DNA from: Oscillospiraceae bacterium
GTDB lineage: Bacteria > Bacillota > Clostridia > Oscillospirales > Ruminococcaceae
Direction of reading: 5' to 3'
Assembly (NCBI GenBank): GCA_022769565.1
Contig: JALEJQ010000083.1
Span: forward strand, 1 to 32,484
DNA length: 32,484 nt
The first letter of the stretch is position 1. Each line of letters begins with the position of its first letter. Below are positions 8,843-16,580 of this stretch, piece after piece. Under the pieces are notes generated by a model, which was not told the origin of the DNA, searched no databases, and saw only the letters and a program-made list of their open reading frames with translations. The position numbers and the translations under genes are program-made.

Positions 8843-9817
8843 ATGAAAACAAGAACTTTATTTTCCGCTGCGGTTACGGGTATTTTATGTGTAAGTATGC
8901 TTGCAGGCTGCTCAACAGCAGACAGCGGCTCTTCTTCCGATACTTCGGCTGCAACTACCGCTTCAAAGGCTGACGCTGCTGCAGATACTACTACTGCTGC
9001 TGACACAGCTTCCGCCGGTTCCGATTTCAAGGCTGATTCCGCTATCAACGTTATCTCCCGTGAGGACGGTTCAGGCACAAGAGGTGCTTTCATCGAGCTT
9101 TTCGGCGTTGAACAGAAGAACGACGCAGGCGAAAAGGTGGACTACACCACAGAATATGCTTCAATCACCTCCAGCACAGGCGTTATGATGACTACCGTTT
9201 CTCAGGATGAATATGCTATCGGCTACATCTCCCTCGGTTCACTTGATGATACCGTTAAATCTGTAAAGATCGACGGCGTTGAAGCTACCGTTGACAACAT
9301 CAAGAGCGGCGATTACAAGATCGCAAGACCCTTTAACATTGCTACAAAGGAAGGTCTTTCCGAGGTTGCGCAGGATTTCATCAACTTCATTCTTTCCTCC
9401 GACGGACAGGCTGTTGTTGAAGCAAACGGCTACATTTCTTCCTCCGACGCTGCGGCTTATTCAAGCCCCAAGCAGAGCGGCAAGATCACAATTGCAGGTT
9501 CCTCCTCCGTTACACCCGTTATGGAAAAGCTTAAGGAAGCATACACCGCTCTTAACCCCGATGTTACTATCGAGATCAACCAGAGCGACTCCACAACAGG
9601 TATGAACAGCGCTGCAGAGGGTATCTGCGACATCGGTATGGCTTCAAGAGAGCTTAAGGACAGCGAAGTTGAAAGCGGACTTACTGCTACAGTTATCGCA
9701 ATGGACGGCATCACCGTTATCGTAAGCAACGACAACCCTGTTGAAAGCCTTACAGCAGATCAGGTAAAGAATGTTTACACCGGTGAGATCACTACTTGGG
9801 ATTCTCTTATTGGCTAA
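8843..9817 (+). CDS. pstS: Phosphate ABC transporter substrate-binding lipoprotein PstS (circularly permuted order)
   Basis: 324 residues. It binds inorganic phosphate outside the membrane and delivers it to PstCA. The lipobox L-A-G-C puts the lipidated Cys at 23, followed by a Ser/Thr/Ala/Asp linker to about residue 65. The phosphate-binding motifs are present but in reversed order: R-E-D-G-S-G-T-R (73-80) and the A-I-G-Y-I-S strand come first; G-S-S-S-V-T-P (219-225), S-T-T-G, D-I-G-M-A-S-R and the I-T-T-W-D end come last. In E. coli-type PstS the second set is N-terminal. AAGGAG at 8828-8833 is 9 bases from the ATG at 8843 but only 3 from an ATG at 8837, so 8843 is preferred. It is the first gene of the pst operon. 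Confidence 0.93.
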   Translation: MKTRTLFSAAVTGILCVSMLAGCSTADSGSSSDTSAATTASKADAAADTTTAADTASAGSDFKADSAINVISREDGSGTRGAFIELFGVEQKNDAGEKVDYTTEYASITSSTGVMMTTVSQDEYAIGYISLGSLDDTVKSVKIDGVEATVDNIKSGDYKIARPFNIATKEGLSEVAQDFINFILSSDGQAVVEANGYISSSDAAAYSSPKQSGKITIAGSSSVTPVMEKLKEAYTALNPDVTIEINQSDSTTGMNSAAEGICDIGMASRELKDSEVESGLTATVIAMDGITVIVSNDNPVESLTADQVKNVYTGEITTWDSLIG

Positions 9818-9837
9818 GCTGAAAGCCGCATAGAAGG

Positions 9838-9873
9838 GTACAGGGGACTGAAGGGTTATTCTGTCCTCTGCAC
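9838..9873 (+). terminator. Attenuator-like hairpin between pstS and pstC
   Basis: An 11-bp imperfect stem (8-bp core 9841-9848 with 9863-9870, one G-U; outer extension with one mismatch), a 14-base loop, then a moderately T-rich TCTGTTATTATAAT. It is too weak to call a full terminator. A partial stop or 3'-end protection here would give more PstS than membrane components, as is usual for binding-protein transporters. Confidence 0.4.
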
Positions 9874-9891
9874 TCTGTTATTATAATACTG

Positions 9892-9911
9892 ATAACCGAT
9901 TAACCTATGGA
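9892..9911 (+). repeat. 20-nt intergenic element, copy 1 of 2
   Basis: This sequence differs at one base from 15614-15633, directly after phoR. Here it lies just before pstC and lacks the long inverted partner found at the second copy, although ACCGAT/ATCGGT can form a 6-bp stem around it. It may be a mobile palindromic remnant. Confidence 0.5.
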
Positions 9912-9946
9912 CAATTGATTATCGGTATAAGCAGCGAGGATTAATT

Positions 9947-10804
9947 ATGAACAAATTTAAAGAAAACGCAATGCACGTTGTTTTTCTTGCCGCCGCTTGT
10001 ATTTCCATTCTTGCGGTCGCATTGATATGTATTTTCCTTTTTGCAAACGGTATTCCGGGAATTGCTAAAATAGGCGCAGGAGATTTTCTGCTGGGAACGA
10101 AATGGAAGCCGGGCAACGATATTTACGGCATTTTCCCAATGATACTGGGCAGCCTTTACGTTACCGCAGGAGCCATAATAATAGGAGTGCCTACGGGTAT
10201 ATTCACAGCGGTCTTTATGGCAAGATTCTGCCCCGAGAAGCTGCACAAGCTGCTTAAGCCTGCGGTGGATCTGCTTGCAGGCATACCCTCGGTAGTTTAC
10301 GGCTTTTTCGGACTTATGGTAATCGTTCCGCTGATAAGAAAGTTCTTCGGCGGCACGGGAACAAGTATGCTTGCGGCTTGTATCGTTCTTGGAATAATGA
10401 TACTGCCGACAATAATCAGCGTATCTGAAAGTGCTCTCAGAGCGGTTCCCGACAGCTATTACGAGGGTTCCCTTGCTCTCGGTGCAAGCCATGAAAGAAG
10501 CGTTTTCTTTACAATAGTGCCTGCGGCGAAGTCGGGTATCCTTGCAGGAGTTATTCTCGGCATAGGCAGGGCAATAGGCGAGACTATGGCGGTCATAATG
10601 ATCGCAGGAAACCAGCCTGTTATCCCGCAAAGCCTTACAAAGGGACTCAGGACAATGACGGCGAACATCGTCCTTGAAATGGGCTACGCCGCAGACCTGC
10701 ACCGTGAAGCGCTTATTGCAACGGCGGTGGTGCTGTTCGTATTTATTCTGATAATAAATCTTGCATTCTCTATCATAAAGAGAAGAACGAACAAGGAAAA
10801 GTGA
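9947..10804 (+). CDS. pstC: Phosphate ABC transporter permease PstC
   Basis: 285 residues with about six hydrophobic helices; one of the two permeases that form the phosphate channel in the cytoplasmic membrane. Family signatures are I-Y-G-I-F-P-M-I-L-G-S, A-G-I-P-S-V-V-Y-G-F-F-G and the cytoplasmic coupling loop E-G-S-L-A-L-G-A-S, which contacts PstB. GAGGA lies upstream of the ATG. The stop is 10 bases before pstA. PstC is assigned over PstA from its position first after pstS and its N-terminal arrangement; both permeases share the fold. Confidence 0.93.
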   Translation: MNKFKENAMHVVFLAAACISILAVALICIFLFANGIPGIAKIGAGDFLLGTKWKPGNDIYGIFPMILGSLYVTAGAIIIGVPTGIFTAVFMARFCPEKLHKLLKPAVDLLAGIPSVVYGFFGLMVIVPLIRKFFGGTGTSMLAACIVLGIMILPTIISVSESALRAVPDSYYEGSLALGASHERSVFFTIVPAAKSGILAGVILGIGRAIGETMAVIMIAGNQPVIPQSLTKGLRTMTANIVLEMGYAADLHREALIATAVVLFVFILIINLAFSIIKRRTNKEK

Positions 10805-10814
10805 GGCTGATGTT

Positions 10815-11639
10815 ATGAACAAAGCTGCAAAGATACAATCGGTGATACTGCGGTGTTTGGTATATCTTGCCGCCGCTCTGACCGTTGGAGTGCTGGTATG
10901 TATAGTTGCTTACATACTTTATAAGGGCATACCGAACCTTTCCCCCACACTTTTTGCCCTTGAGTACAACACGGACAACCTTTCCCTTTTTCCTGCGCTT
11001 GTGAACACGGTGACAATGACCTTTGTTTCGCTGCTCATAGCTGTGCCGCTCGGCATTTTTTCGGCGATATATCTTGTTGAATATGCAAAAAGGGGCAATA
11101 AGCTGGTAACCATAGTGGGAATAACCACCGAGACCCTTTCGGGCATACCTTCCATTGTTTACGGACTTTTCGGAAGCCTGCTTTTCGTTGCAAAGCTGAA
11201 ATGGGGCTATTCGATGCTTGCCGGAGCCTGCACTCTTGCAATAATGATACTGCCTGTAATAATGAGAACTGCGGAAGAGGCACTGAAAAGCGTTCCCGAC
11301 AGCTACCGTGAGGGCAGCTTCGGACTTGGGGCAGGAAAGCTGAGGACGGTATTCCGCATTGTTCTTCCTCCTGCAATGCCAGGCATACTTTCCGGAATTA
11401 TCCTTTCCATAGGACGTATTGTCGGAGAAACGGCGGCGCTTATTTTCACCGCAGGAACGGTTGCTCAGATACCGAAAAACCTTATGGGCTCGGGAAGAAC
11501 CCTTGCGATACATCTTTACGCCCTGTGGAACGAGGGACTTGCGGCAGAGCAGTCTTATGCAACGGCTGTAGTGCTGCTTGTAATAGTTGTTCTTATCAAT
11601 GCCGCTTCTTCGTTTATTGCGAAAAAAATATCGAAATAA
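10815..11639 (+). CDS. pstA: Phosphate ABC transporter permease PstA
   Basis: 274 residues, six predicted membrane helices, partner of PstC. It shows the family motifs L-S-G-I-P-S-I-V-Y-G-L-F-G, the coupling loop R-E-G-S-F-G-L-G-A-G-K and I-V-G-E-T-A-A-L-I-F-T-A-G. GAGG of its ribosome-binding site overlaps the pstC stop, which suggests translational coupling. It is followed by a 76-base gap with a small GTCGCC/GGCGAC hairpin (11645-11659) and 7-bp repeats before pstB. Confidence 0.93.
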   Translation: MNKAAKIQSVILRCLVYLAAALTVGVLVCIVAYILYKGIPNLSPTLFALEYNTDNLSLFPALVNTVTMTFVSLLIAVPLGIFSAIYLVEYAKRGNKLVTIVGITTETLSGIPSIVYGLFGSLLFVAKLKWGYSMLAGACTLAIMILPVIMRTAEEALKSVPDSYREGSFGLGAGKLRTVFRIVLPPAMPGILSGIILSIGRIVGETAALIFTAGTVAQIPKNLMGSGRTLAIHLYALWNEGLAAEQSYATAVVLLVIVVLINAASSFIAKKISK

Positions 11640-11666
11640 GATCCGTCGCCGCAGGCGACACCTTAA

Positions 11667-11694
11667 TTTCACATTCCACTTTCCACATTTCACA
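11667..11694 (+). repeat. Heptanucleotide tandem repeat before pstB
   Basis: Four consecutive 7-base units: TTTCACA, TTCCACT, TTCCACA, TTTCACA. Related units occur after pstB in both orientations (12465-12531). The nearby palindrome at 11645-11659 may belong to the same element. Confidence 0.75.
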
Positions 11695-11715
11695 TTATTT
11701 GAAAGGTAAAATTTT

Positions 11716-12465
11716 ATGGGTAAATTTGAAATAGAGCATCTGAATCTTCATTACGGCAGCTTTCATGCTCTCAAGGACGTAAATCTTGATATTCCTGCAG
11801 GTCAGATAACGGCGTTCATCGGTCCTTCGGGCTGCGGAAAGTCCACTTTGCTTAAATCCCTCAACAGAATGAACGATCTTGTGGAGGGCTGCAGGATAGA
11901 CGGAAAGGTTCTGCTTGACGGGAAGGATATTTACGATGGAATGGACGTTAACCACCTTCGAAAAAGGGTGGGAATGGTGTTCCAGAAGCCGAATCCCTTT
12001 CCTATGAGCATTTACGACAACATCGCTTACGGACCCCGTACTCACGGAATAAGGTCGAAGGCTAAGCTGGACGAGATAGTTGAAAAGTCACTTACCGGCG
12101 CTGCTATCTGGGACGAGCTTAAAGACAGGCTTAAAAAGAGCGCACTTGGTCTTTCCGGCGGTCAGCAGCAAAGGCTTTGCATTGCGAGGGCGCTTGCCGT
12201 TGAGCCTGAGGTGCTGCTTATGGACGAGCCAACCTCTGCCCTTGACCCTATTTCAACGGGAAAGATAGAGGAGCTTGCCCTTGAACTGAAGGAAAAGTAC
12301 ACCATAATCATTGTTACCCACAATATGCAGCAGGCAACGAGAATTTCCGACAAGACCGCCTTTTTCCTCCTTGGAGAAGCGGTGGAATTCGATGACACGG
12401 AAAAGCTGTTCTCCTATCCCTCCGACAAGCGCACAGAGGACTATATTACGGGAAGATTCGGATAA
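11716..12465 (+). CDS. pstB: Phosphate ABC transporter ATP-binding protein PstB
   Basis: 249 residues, the usual length for PstB. It hydrolyses ATP to drive phosphate import through PstCA. Walker [10 protein letters not shown] is at 36-44, the ABC signature L-S-G-G-Q-Q-Q-R at 146-153, Walker B L-L-M-D-E-P at 167-172 and the switch His in V-T-H-N. The PstB-typical N-R-M-N-D-L and [14 protein letters not shown] segments are present. GAAAGG precedes the ATG. Heptanucleotide repeats flank it on both sides, unlike the tight pstC-pstA junction, so its mRNA may be processed or paused at its ends. Confidence 0.97.
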   Translation: MGKFEIEHLNLHYGSFHALKDVNLDIPAGQITAFIGPSGCGKSTLLKSLNRMNDLVEGCRIDGKVLLDGKDIYDGMDVNHLRKRVGMVFQKPNPFPMSIYDNIAYGPRTHGIRSKAKLDEIVEKSLTGAAIWDELKDRLKKSALGLSGGQQQRLCIARALAVEPEVLLMDEPTSALDPISTGKIEELALELKEKYTIIIVTHNMQQATRISDKTAFFLLGEAVEFDDTEKLFSYPSDKRTEDYITGRFG

Positions 12466-12531
12466 AAAAGTTGAAAGTGGAAAGTGGAATTAATATATTC
12501 AAACTCCACTCTTCACTCTTAACACTCCAGA
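12465..12531 (+). repeat. Inverted heptanucleotide repeats forming a hairpin between pstB and phoU
   Basis: Units AAAAAGT, TGAAAGT, GGAAAGT, GGAATTA (12465-12492) are followed by units of the opposite orientation CTCCACT, CTTCACT, CTTAACA, CTCCAGA (12504-12531). The two halves can fold into an imperfect stem of about 13 bp (one G-U, one mismatch) with an AT-rich loop. No T-run follows, so it is a processing or stability structure rather than a clear terminator. Confidence 0.65.
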
Positions 12532-12549
12532 CTTTGAAGTGAGGTTTTT

Positions 12550-13188
12550 ATGAGAATTAAATTTGATATGCAGCTTGAAGAGCTGAATAAGAATATGATC
12601 TCCATGGGCGCACTTTGCGAAAGTGCCATTGCTCAGGCGGTGAAGTCCCTTATCGAACACGATCTCAGTCTTGTTGAAAGCGTTAAGTACGCAGAAAAGG
12701 AGATAGACCACAAGGAAAGGGAGATCGAGGGTCTGTGCATGAAGCTTCTTCTGCAGCAGCAGCCTGTCGCAAAGGATCTGCGCACTATTTCTTCGGCTTT
12801 GAAGATGATAACAGATATGGAGCGGATCGGCGATCAGGCGGAGGATATTGCGGACATCGTGCATTTCTGCGACCTTTCCAACGAAAACTGCCGCAGGGAT
12901 ATTTCCGAGATGGCAACGTCCGCTATAAATATGGTCAATCTCAGCATTGACGCTTTCGTTAAAAAGGATATTGAAACAGCAAAAAAGGTTCTTGCTATGG
13001 ATGATAAGGTTGACGACTTGTTTATTAAGATAAAAGGTGATATAATAAAGCTGATAGCCGAAAACCCCGAAGAGGGCGAAAACGCTGTTGATATTGTTAT
13101 GATAGCAAAATATCTTGAACGTATCGGGGATCATGCTACAAATATTGCGGAATGGGTGGAGTTTTCTCTCACGGGTTCCCATGAATGA
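12550..13188 (+). CDS. phoU: Phosphate signalling complex protein PhoU
   Basis: 212 residues, all-helical, with the family's two related PhoU repeats: E-K-E-I-D in the first half and D-D-K-V-D in the second, plus the conserved A-K-Y-L-E-R-I-G-D-H-A-T-N-I-A-E metal-binding helix near the C-terminus. PhoU links PstSCAB to PhoR and suppresses the response when phosphate is plentiful. GAGG precedes the ATG. Position between pstB and the two-component genes is typical. Confidence 0.96.
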   Translation: MRIKFDMQLEELNKNMISMGALCESAIAQAVKSLIEHDLSLVESVKYAEKEIDHKEREIEGLCMKLLLQQQPVAKDLRTISSALKMITDMERIGDQAEDIADIVHFCDLSNENCRRDISEMATSAINMVNLSIDAFVKKDIETAKKVLAMDDKVDDLFIKIKGDIIKLIAENPEEGENAVDIVMIAKYLERIGDHATNIAEWVEFSLTGSHE

Positions 13189-13225
13189 TCACGGATGACA
13201 TATTTTGAATTTGGAGTAGGATGTT

Positions 13226-13921
13226 ATGATCTACTATGTTGAGGACGACAGCAGCATAAGAGAGCTTGTGCTTTACACGCTTAAAAACACAGGCTTTGAG
13301 GCGCTTGGCTTCGATAACGGCGCAGAACTTGCGGCAAAGCTGAAAAAAGGCGAGATGCCGCAGCTTATTATGCTGGATATAATGCTTCCGGGCGAAGACG
13401 GAATGGAAATACTGCGCAAGCTGAAAAGCGGTGCGGCTACAAAGAAGATACCTGTCATTATGATAACCGCCAAGGACACCGAATTTGACAAGGTGAACGG
13501 TCTTGACTGCGGTGCGGACGACTATATCTCCAAGCCCTTCGGAATGATGGAACTTGTGGCGAGGATAAAGGCTGTTTTGCGCAGATCAGGCGGAGAAACG
13601 GAAAACGATGAAAGCTATGCTTACGGAAAGGTCAAACTTGACCTGCGCAGCCATACCGTTTCGGTAAGCGGAAAGACTGCAGAGCTTACCCTTAAGGAAT
13701 TTGAGCTTCTGCGGCTGCTTATGAAGAATGCAGGTGCCGTTCTTACAAGAGATATGCTGCTTGAAAACATCTGGGGCTACGATTTTGACGGCGAAACAAG
13801 AACGGTGGACGTTCATGTCCGTACTCTCAGGCAGAAGCTTGGAGAGGGAGCGGCCATAATCGAAACTGTCAGGGGCGTCGGCTACAAGGTAAAGCCTGTT
13901 CCGGCGGAGGAAGCTCTGTAA
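13226..13921 (+). CDS. phoB: PhoB/PhoP-type response regulator (OmpR family)
   Basis: 231 residues. The receiver domain (1-~120) has the acidic pair Asp7-Asp8, phosphoacceptor Asp51 in M-L-D-I-M-L-P-G, Thr81 and Lys103 (S-K-P-F). The winged-helix DNA-binding domain (about 130-225) has L-T-L-K-E-F-E-L-L-R-L-L, V-D-V-H-V-R-T-L-R-Q-K-L and the ending V-R-G-V-G-Y-K. Phosphorylated by the adjacent PhoR, it should activate the pst promoter at phosphate boxes. PhoB versus PhoP is only a naming choice. It starts at an ATG 37 bases after phoU. Confidence 0.94.
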   Translation: MIYYVEDDSSIRELVLYTLKNTGFEALGFDNGAELAAKLKKGEMPQLIMLDIMLPGEDGMEILRKLKSGAATKKIPVIMITAKDTEFDKVNGLDCGADDYISKPFGMMELVARIKAVLRRSGGETENDESYAYGKVKLDLRSHTVSVSGKTAELTLKEFELLRLLMKNAGAVLTRDMLLENIWGYDFDGETRTVDVHVRTLRQKLGEGAAIIETVRGVGYKVKPVPAEEAL

Positions 13922-13952
13922 AAGCCGCAAAAACGGAGGATATTGGACTTTT

Positions 13953-15614
13953 ATGAGAAAAAGGATATATTTAAGCATCTGTCTTGCTTCGCTTATAACC
14001 CTTGTGCTTACGCTTTTCTTTTCGGCAAGGGTAATGTACCGCAATATGTACGGCGAGGTCAAGTCGGAGGTGGGCAACGAGGCTGAATACATTGCCATTG
14101 CCGCAGAAAATATGGACGAAACGGTGCTTGGCGACTACATAGAGGAAACGGGCAAAAGGCTTAAAAACCGCATAACCTTTATTGCGGCGGACGGAACGGT
14201 GCTTTACGACAATTACACCTCCGCAAAGGGCATGGAAAACCACCTTGACCGCCCGGAAATAAAGGACGCTCTGGAAAAGGGCAAGGGAGAGATAACACGT
14301 TCTTCCTCCACCCTTGGAGAGCAGACCTATTACTACGCCGTAAGGCTTAAAAGCGGAGATATACTCCGTATTGCAAAAACGACAAGAAGCGTGGGCGGAC
14401 TTATCGGCAGCTCGGCGGTGTGGCTTGTGATAATTGCGGCGGCTGTTGCGGTCGTGGCTGTTATAACGGCAAAGCTGCTGGCGGATTCCGTGATAAAGCC
14501 CGTTAACGAGCTTGACCTTAACGATCCTGTTTCAAATGTTACCTATGAGGAGCTTTCTCCGCTGCTGACGAGAATGGACAAGCAGAACAAGGAGATAAGC
14601 GCACAGATAGAGAAGCTTTCCGAGCAGAAAAGGGAGCTTGGCTACATTACGGGAAATATGACCGAGGGACTTGTTATTTTCGGCAAGGACGGGGCGGTGC
14701 TTACGGCAAATGCAAGCGCTGTGAAGATACTTGGCAACGAAGGTGCGGCGGAGTATCTGGAGCTTTGCCGTTATCCCGAATATATTTCCGCAGTTGAATC
14801 GGCTCTCGGCGGAAAGGCGTCGGACAGCAAGCTGCATAAGGACGGCAGGGTCTACCGCATGACGGTGAACCCCGTTGAGGATTCGGAAAAATACGGAGCG
14901 GTGCTGTTCCTTGTGGACATTACCGAAACGGAAAGCGCAGAGCAGATGCGGCGTGAATTTTCCGCAAATGTTTCTCACGAACTGAAAACTCCGCTTACCT
15001 CGATAATGGGTGCGGCGGAGATAATCGAGAACGGCATTGCAAAAAAAGAGGACATACCTCACTTTGCAGGTCAGATACACTCGGAGGCTTCAAGATTACT
15101 TACCCTTATACAGGATATAATACGCATTTCACGGCTTGACGAGAACGATGTTACACCCGAGTTTGAGCAGGTGGGACTTGAGCAGGTTTGCCGCACGGTA
15201 GCTGCGGAGCTTGCCTGCAAGGCTGACGACAGGGGAGTGACAGTGAATATCAAAGGCGGCAGTGTGACTGTTAACGGAGTAAGATCCATACTGCATGAAA
15301 TGATATACAACCTCTGCGACAACGCCATTGCCTACAATAAAAAGGGCGGAAGCGTTAATATGATACTGTCGGAGGAGAACGGGGAAAAGGTGCTTTCCGT
15401 GGAAGATACGGGAATAGGAATTGCACCCGAGCATCAGGCGAGAGTTTTCGAGCGTTTTTACCGTGTAGACAAGAGCCGTTCCAAGGAAACCGGAGGAACG
15501 GGACTGGGACTTTCCATTGTGAAGCACGGTGCGATACTGCATAATGCGACCGTAAGCCTTGAAAGCGAGCCGGGAAAGGGAACCAAGATAACGGTAAGGT
15601 TCAAGGACAGATAA
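13953..15614 (+). CDS. phoR: PhoR-type sensor histidine kinase
   Basis: 553 residues. Membrane helices lie at about 5-29 and 150-175, with an extracytoplasmic domain of ~120 residues between. A coiled segment and a PAS-like domain (about 225-330) precede the kinase core. The phosphorylated His342 is in S-H-E-L-K-T-P-L; the ATP-binding domain has the N box around Asn457, D-T-G-I-G-I (from Asp485) and G-T-G-L-G-L-S-I-V-K. This is the standard phosphate-sensing kinase that pairs with PhoB. GGAGG precedes the ATG. It is the last gene of the locus and ends at a long inverted repeat. Confidence 0.94.
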   Translation: MRKRIYLSICLASLITLVLTLFFSARVMYRNMYGEVKSEVGNEAEYIAIAAENMDETVLGDYIEETGKRLKNRITFIAADGTVLYDNYTSAKGMENHLDRPEIKDALEKGKGEITRSSSTLGEQTYYYAVRLKSGDILRIAKTTRSVGGLIGSSAVWLVIIAAAVAVVAVITAKLLADSVIKPVNELDLNDPVSNVTYEELSPLLTRMDKQNKEISAQIEKLSEQKRELGYITGNMTEGLVIFGKDGAVLTANASAVKILGNEGAAEYLELCRYPEYISAVESALGGKASDSKLHKDGRVYRMTVNPVEDSEKYGAVLFLVDITETESAEQMRREFSANVSHELKTPLTSIMGAAEIIENGIAKKEDIPHFAGQIHSEASRLLTLIQDIIRISRLDENDVTPEFEQVGLEQVCRTVAAELACKADDRGVTVNIKGGSVTVNGVRSILHEMIYNLCDNAIAYNKKGGSVNMILSEENGEKVLSVEDTGIGIAPEHQARVFERFYRVDKSRSKETGGTGLGLSIVKHGAILHNATVSLESEPGKGTKITVRFKDR

Positions 15615-15619
15615 TAACC

Positions 15620-15678
15620 AATTAACCTATGGATAAATACGGTGTCTGTAATACGCCGGATTCGTCCATAGGTTAATT
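15620..15678. terminator. Long inverted repeat between convergent phoR and ispE (includes 20-nt element copy 2)
   Basis: Perfect 14-bp arms (15620-15633 and 15665-15678) enclose a 31-base loop. The left arm belongs to the 20-nt element at 15614-15633 that recurs near 9892. The plus-strand tail TGTTTTGGTGCTTTT and minus-strand tail TTGGTTATTATC are T-rich, so it probably ends both transcripts, though the large loop is unusual. Confidence 0.6.
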
Positions 15679-15691
15679 TGTTTTGGTGCTT

Positions 15692-16570
15692 TTACTTTAT
15701 TTCAATGATTTTTGCGCCATGGTCAACGGGGCGGCACATTGCCGAGAAAAATCCCTTGCCGTTAAGCTCAAGGCAGGCTTTTTCCGCTTGCTCTGCATCG
15801 GTAAATATACCAAATACTGCCGAACCGCTGCCGCTCATAACGGAGCATAATGCACCTTTTGCAAGCATTGTTTCCTTTATGCTTCTTATTTCCTCGTTAT
15901 CCGAGACCTTTTCAAACAAATTGAAGCAGCTTCCTGCAATTTCTTCTATACTTCCCTCAAATACAGCTGTATCAAAGCCGCTTTCTTCCGTTTCGGACAG
16001 CTTATCTACTGCGTTATACGCTTCCTTGGTGGAAACGCCCTTTTCGCCCTTGCCGATAACTATATGACAATCCGTCAGCGGCTTTATGGGGGTAAGTATC
16101 TCTCCTATTCCCTCGCAGAGCGTTGTTCCGCCTTTTATGCAGAAGGGAATATCCGCTCCCGTTCCTGCGGAAAGGCTGCAAAGCTCTTCTTCCGTGAGCG
16201 GCTCACCGTAAAGCCTGTTCAAAGCGGCAAAGACTGCTGCTCCGTCTGAGCTTCCGCCGCCGAGACCCGCTTCGGAGGGGATATGCTTCTCAATGTGTAT
16301 TTTTATTCCCCTGTTCGGGATATTTGTTCTGTTAAAAAACGCTTCTGCCGCTTTGGATACGATATTTCTCCCGTCTGTGGGGATGCTTTTATCGGTGCAG
16401 GATATTTCAATGCCATTTTCCCCGTCCGTTTTCTCCACGGTCACAATATCGCACAAAGAAACGCTCTGCATAACGGTTTTCAGCGTGTGAAAGCCGTCGG
16501 GGCGTTTGCCCGTTATATGCAGAGCAAGATTTATCTTGGCAGGAGCGAGTACCTCCGCCTTCATGTTCAA
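15692..16570 (-). CDS. ispE: 4-diphosphocytidyl-2-C-methyl-D-erythritol kinase IspE
   Basis: 292 residues, GHMP kinase fold. It phosphorylates the 2-hydroxyl of CDP-methylerythritol in the MEP route to isoprenoids. Motifs: A-P-A-K-I-N-L at 9-15, R-P-D-G-F-H at 23-28, the ATP-binding P-S-E-A-G-L-G-G-G-S-S-D at 98-109, and the C-terminal M-S-G-S-G-S-A-V-F-G loop. The preferred start is TTG at 16568-16570, 8 bases after GAGG; an ATG two codons later is the alternative. It begins 10 bases after the aminotransferase stop, so it is the third gene of the Lrp operon. Confidence 0.95.
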   Translation of the reverse strand: MNMKAEVLAPAKINLALHITGKRPDGFHTLKTVMQSVSLCDIVTVEKTDGENGIEISCTDKSIPTDGRNIVSKAAEAFFNRTNIPNRGIKIHIEKHIPSEAGLGGGSSDGAAVFAALNRLYGEPLTEEELCSLSAGTGADIPFCIKGGTTLCEGIGEILTPIKPLTDCHIVIGKGEKGVSTKEAYNAVDKLSETEESGFDTAVFEGSIEEIAGSCFNLFEKVSDNEEIRSIKETMLAKGALCSVMSGSGSAVFGIFTDAEQAEKACLELNGKGFFSAMCRPVDHGAKIIEIK

Positions 16571-16580
16571 GTTTTTATCC

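Noticed and set aside
9882-9887. TATAAT between pstS and pstC as a separate pstC promoter
   Set aside because: No acceptable -35 and no extended TG; the operon arrangement makes a second promoter unnecessary.
9941-11693. Long minus-strand frames opposite pstC and pstA
   Set aside because: Compositionally odd (Arg/Lys/Cys/Tyr-rich) mirror readings of membrane-protein genes; the plus-strand products are unmistakable.
11667-12531. Heptanucleotide repeats as PhoP boxes or a CRISPR-like array
   Set aside because: The period is 7 rather than 11, units are degenerate and contiguous without spacers.
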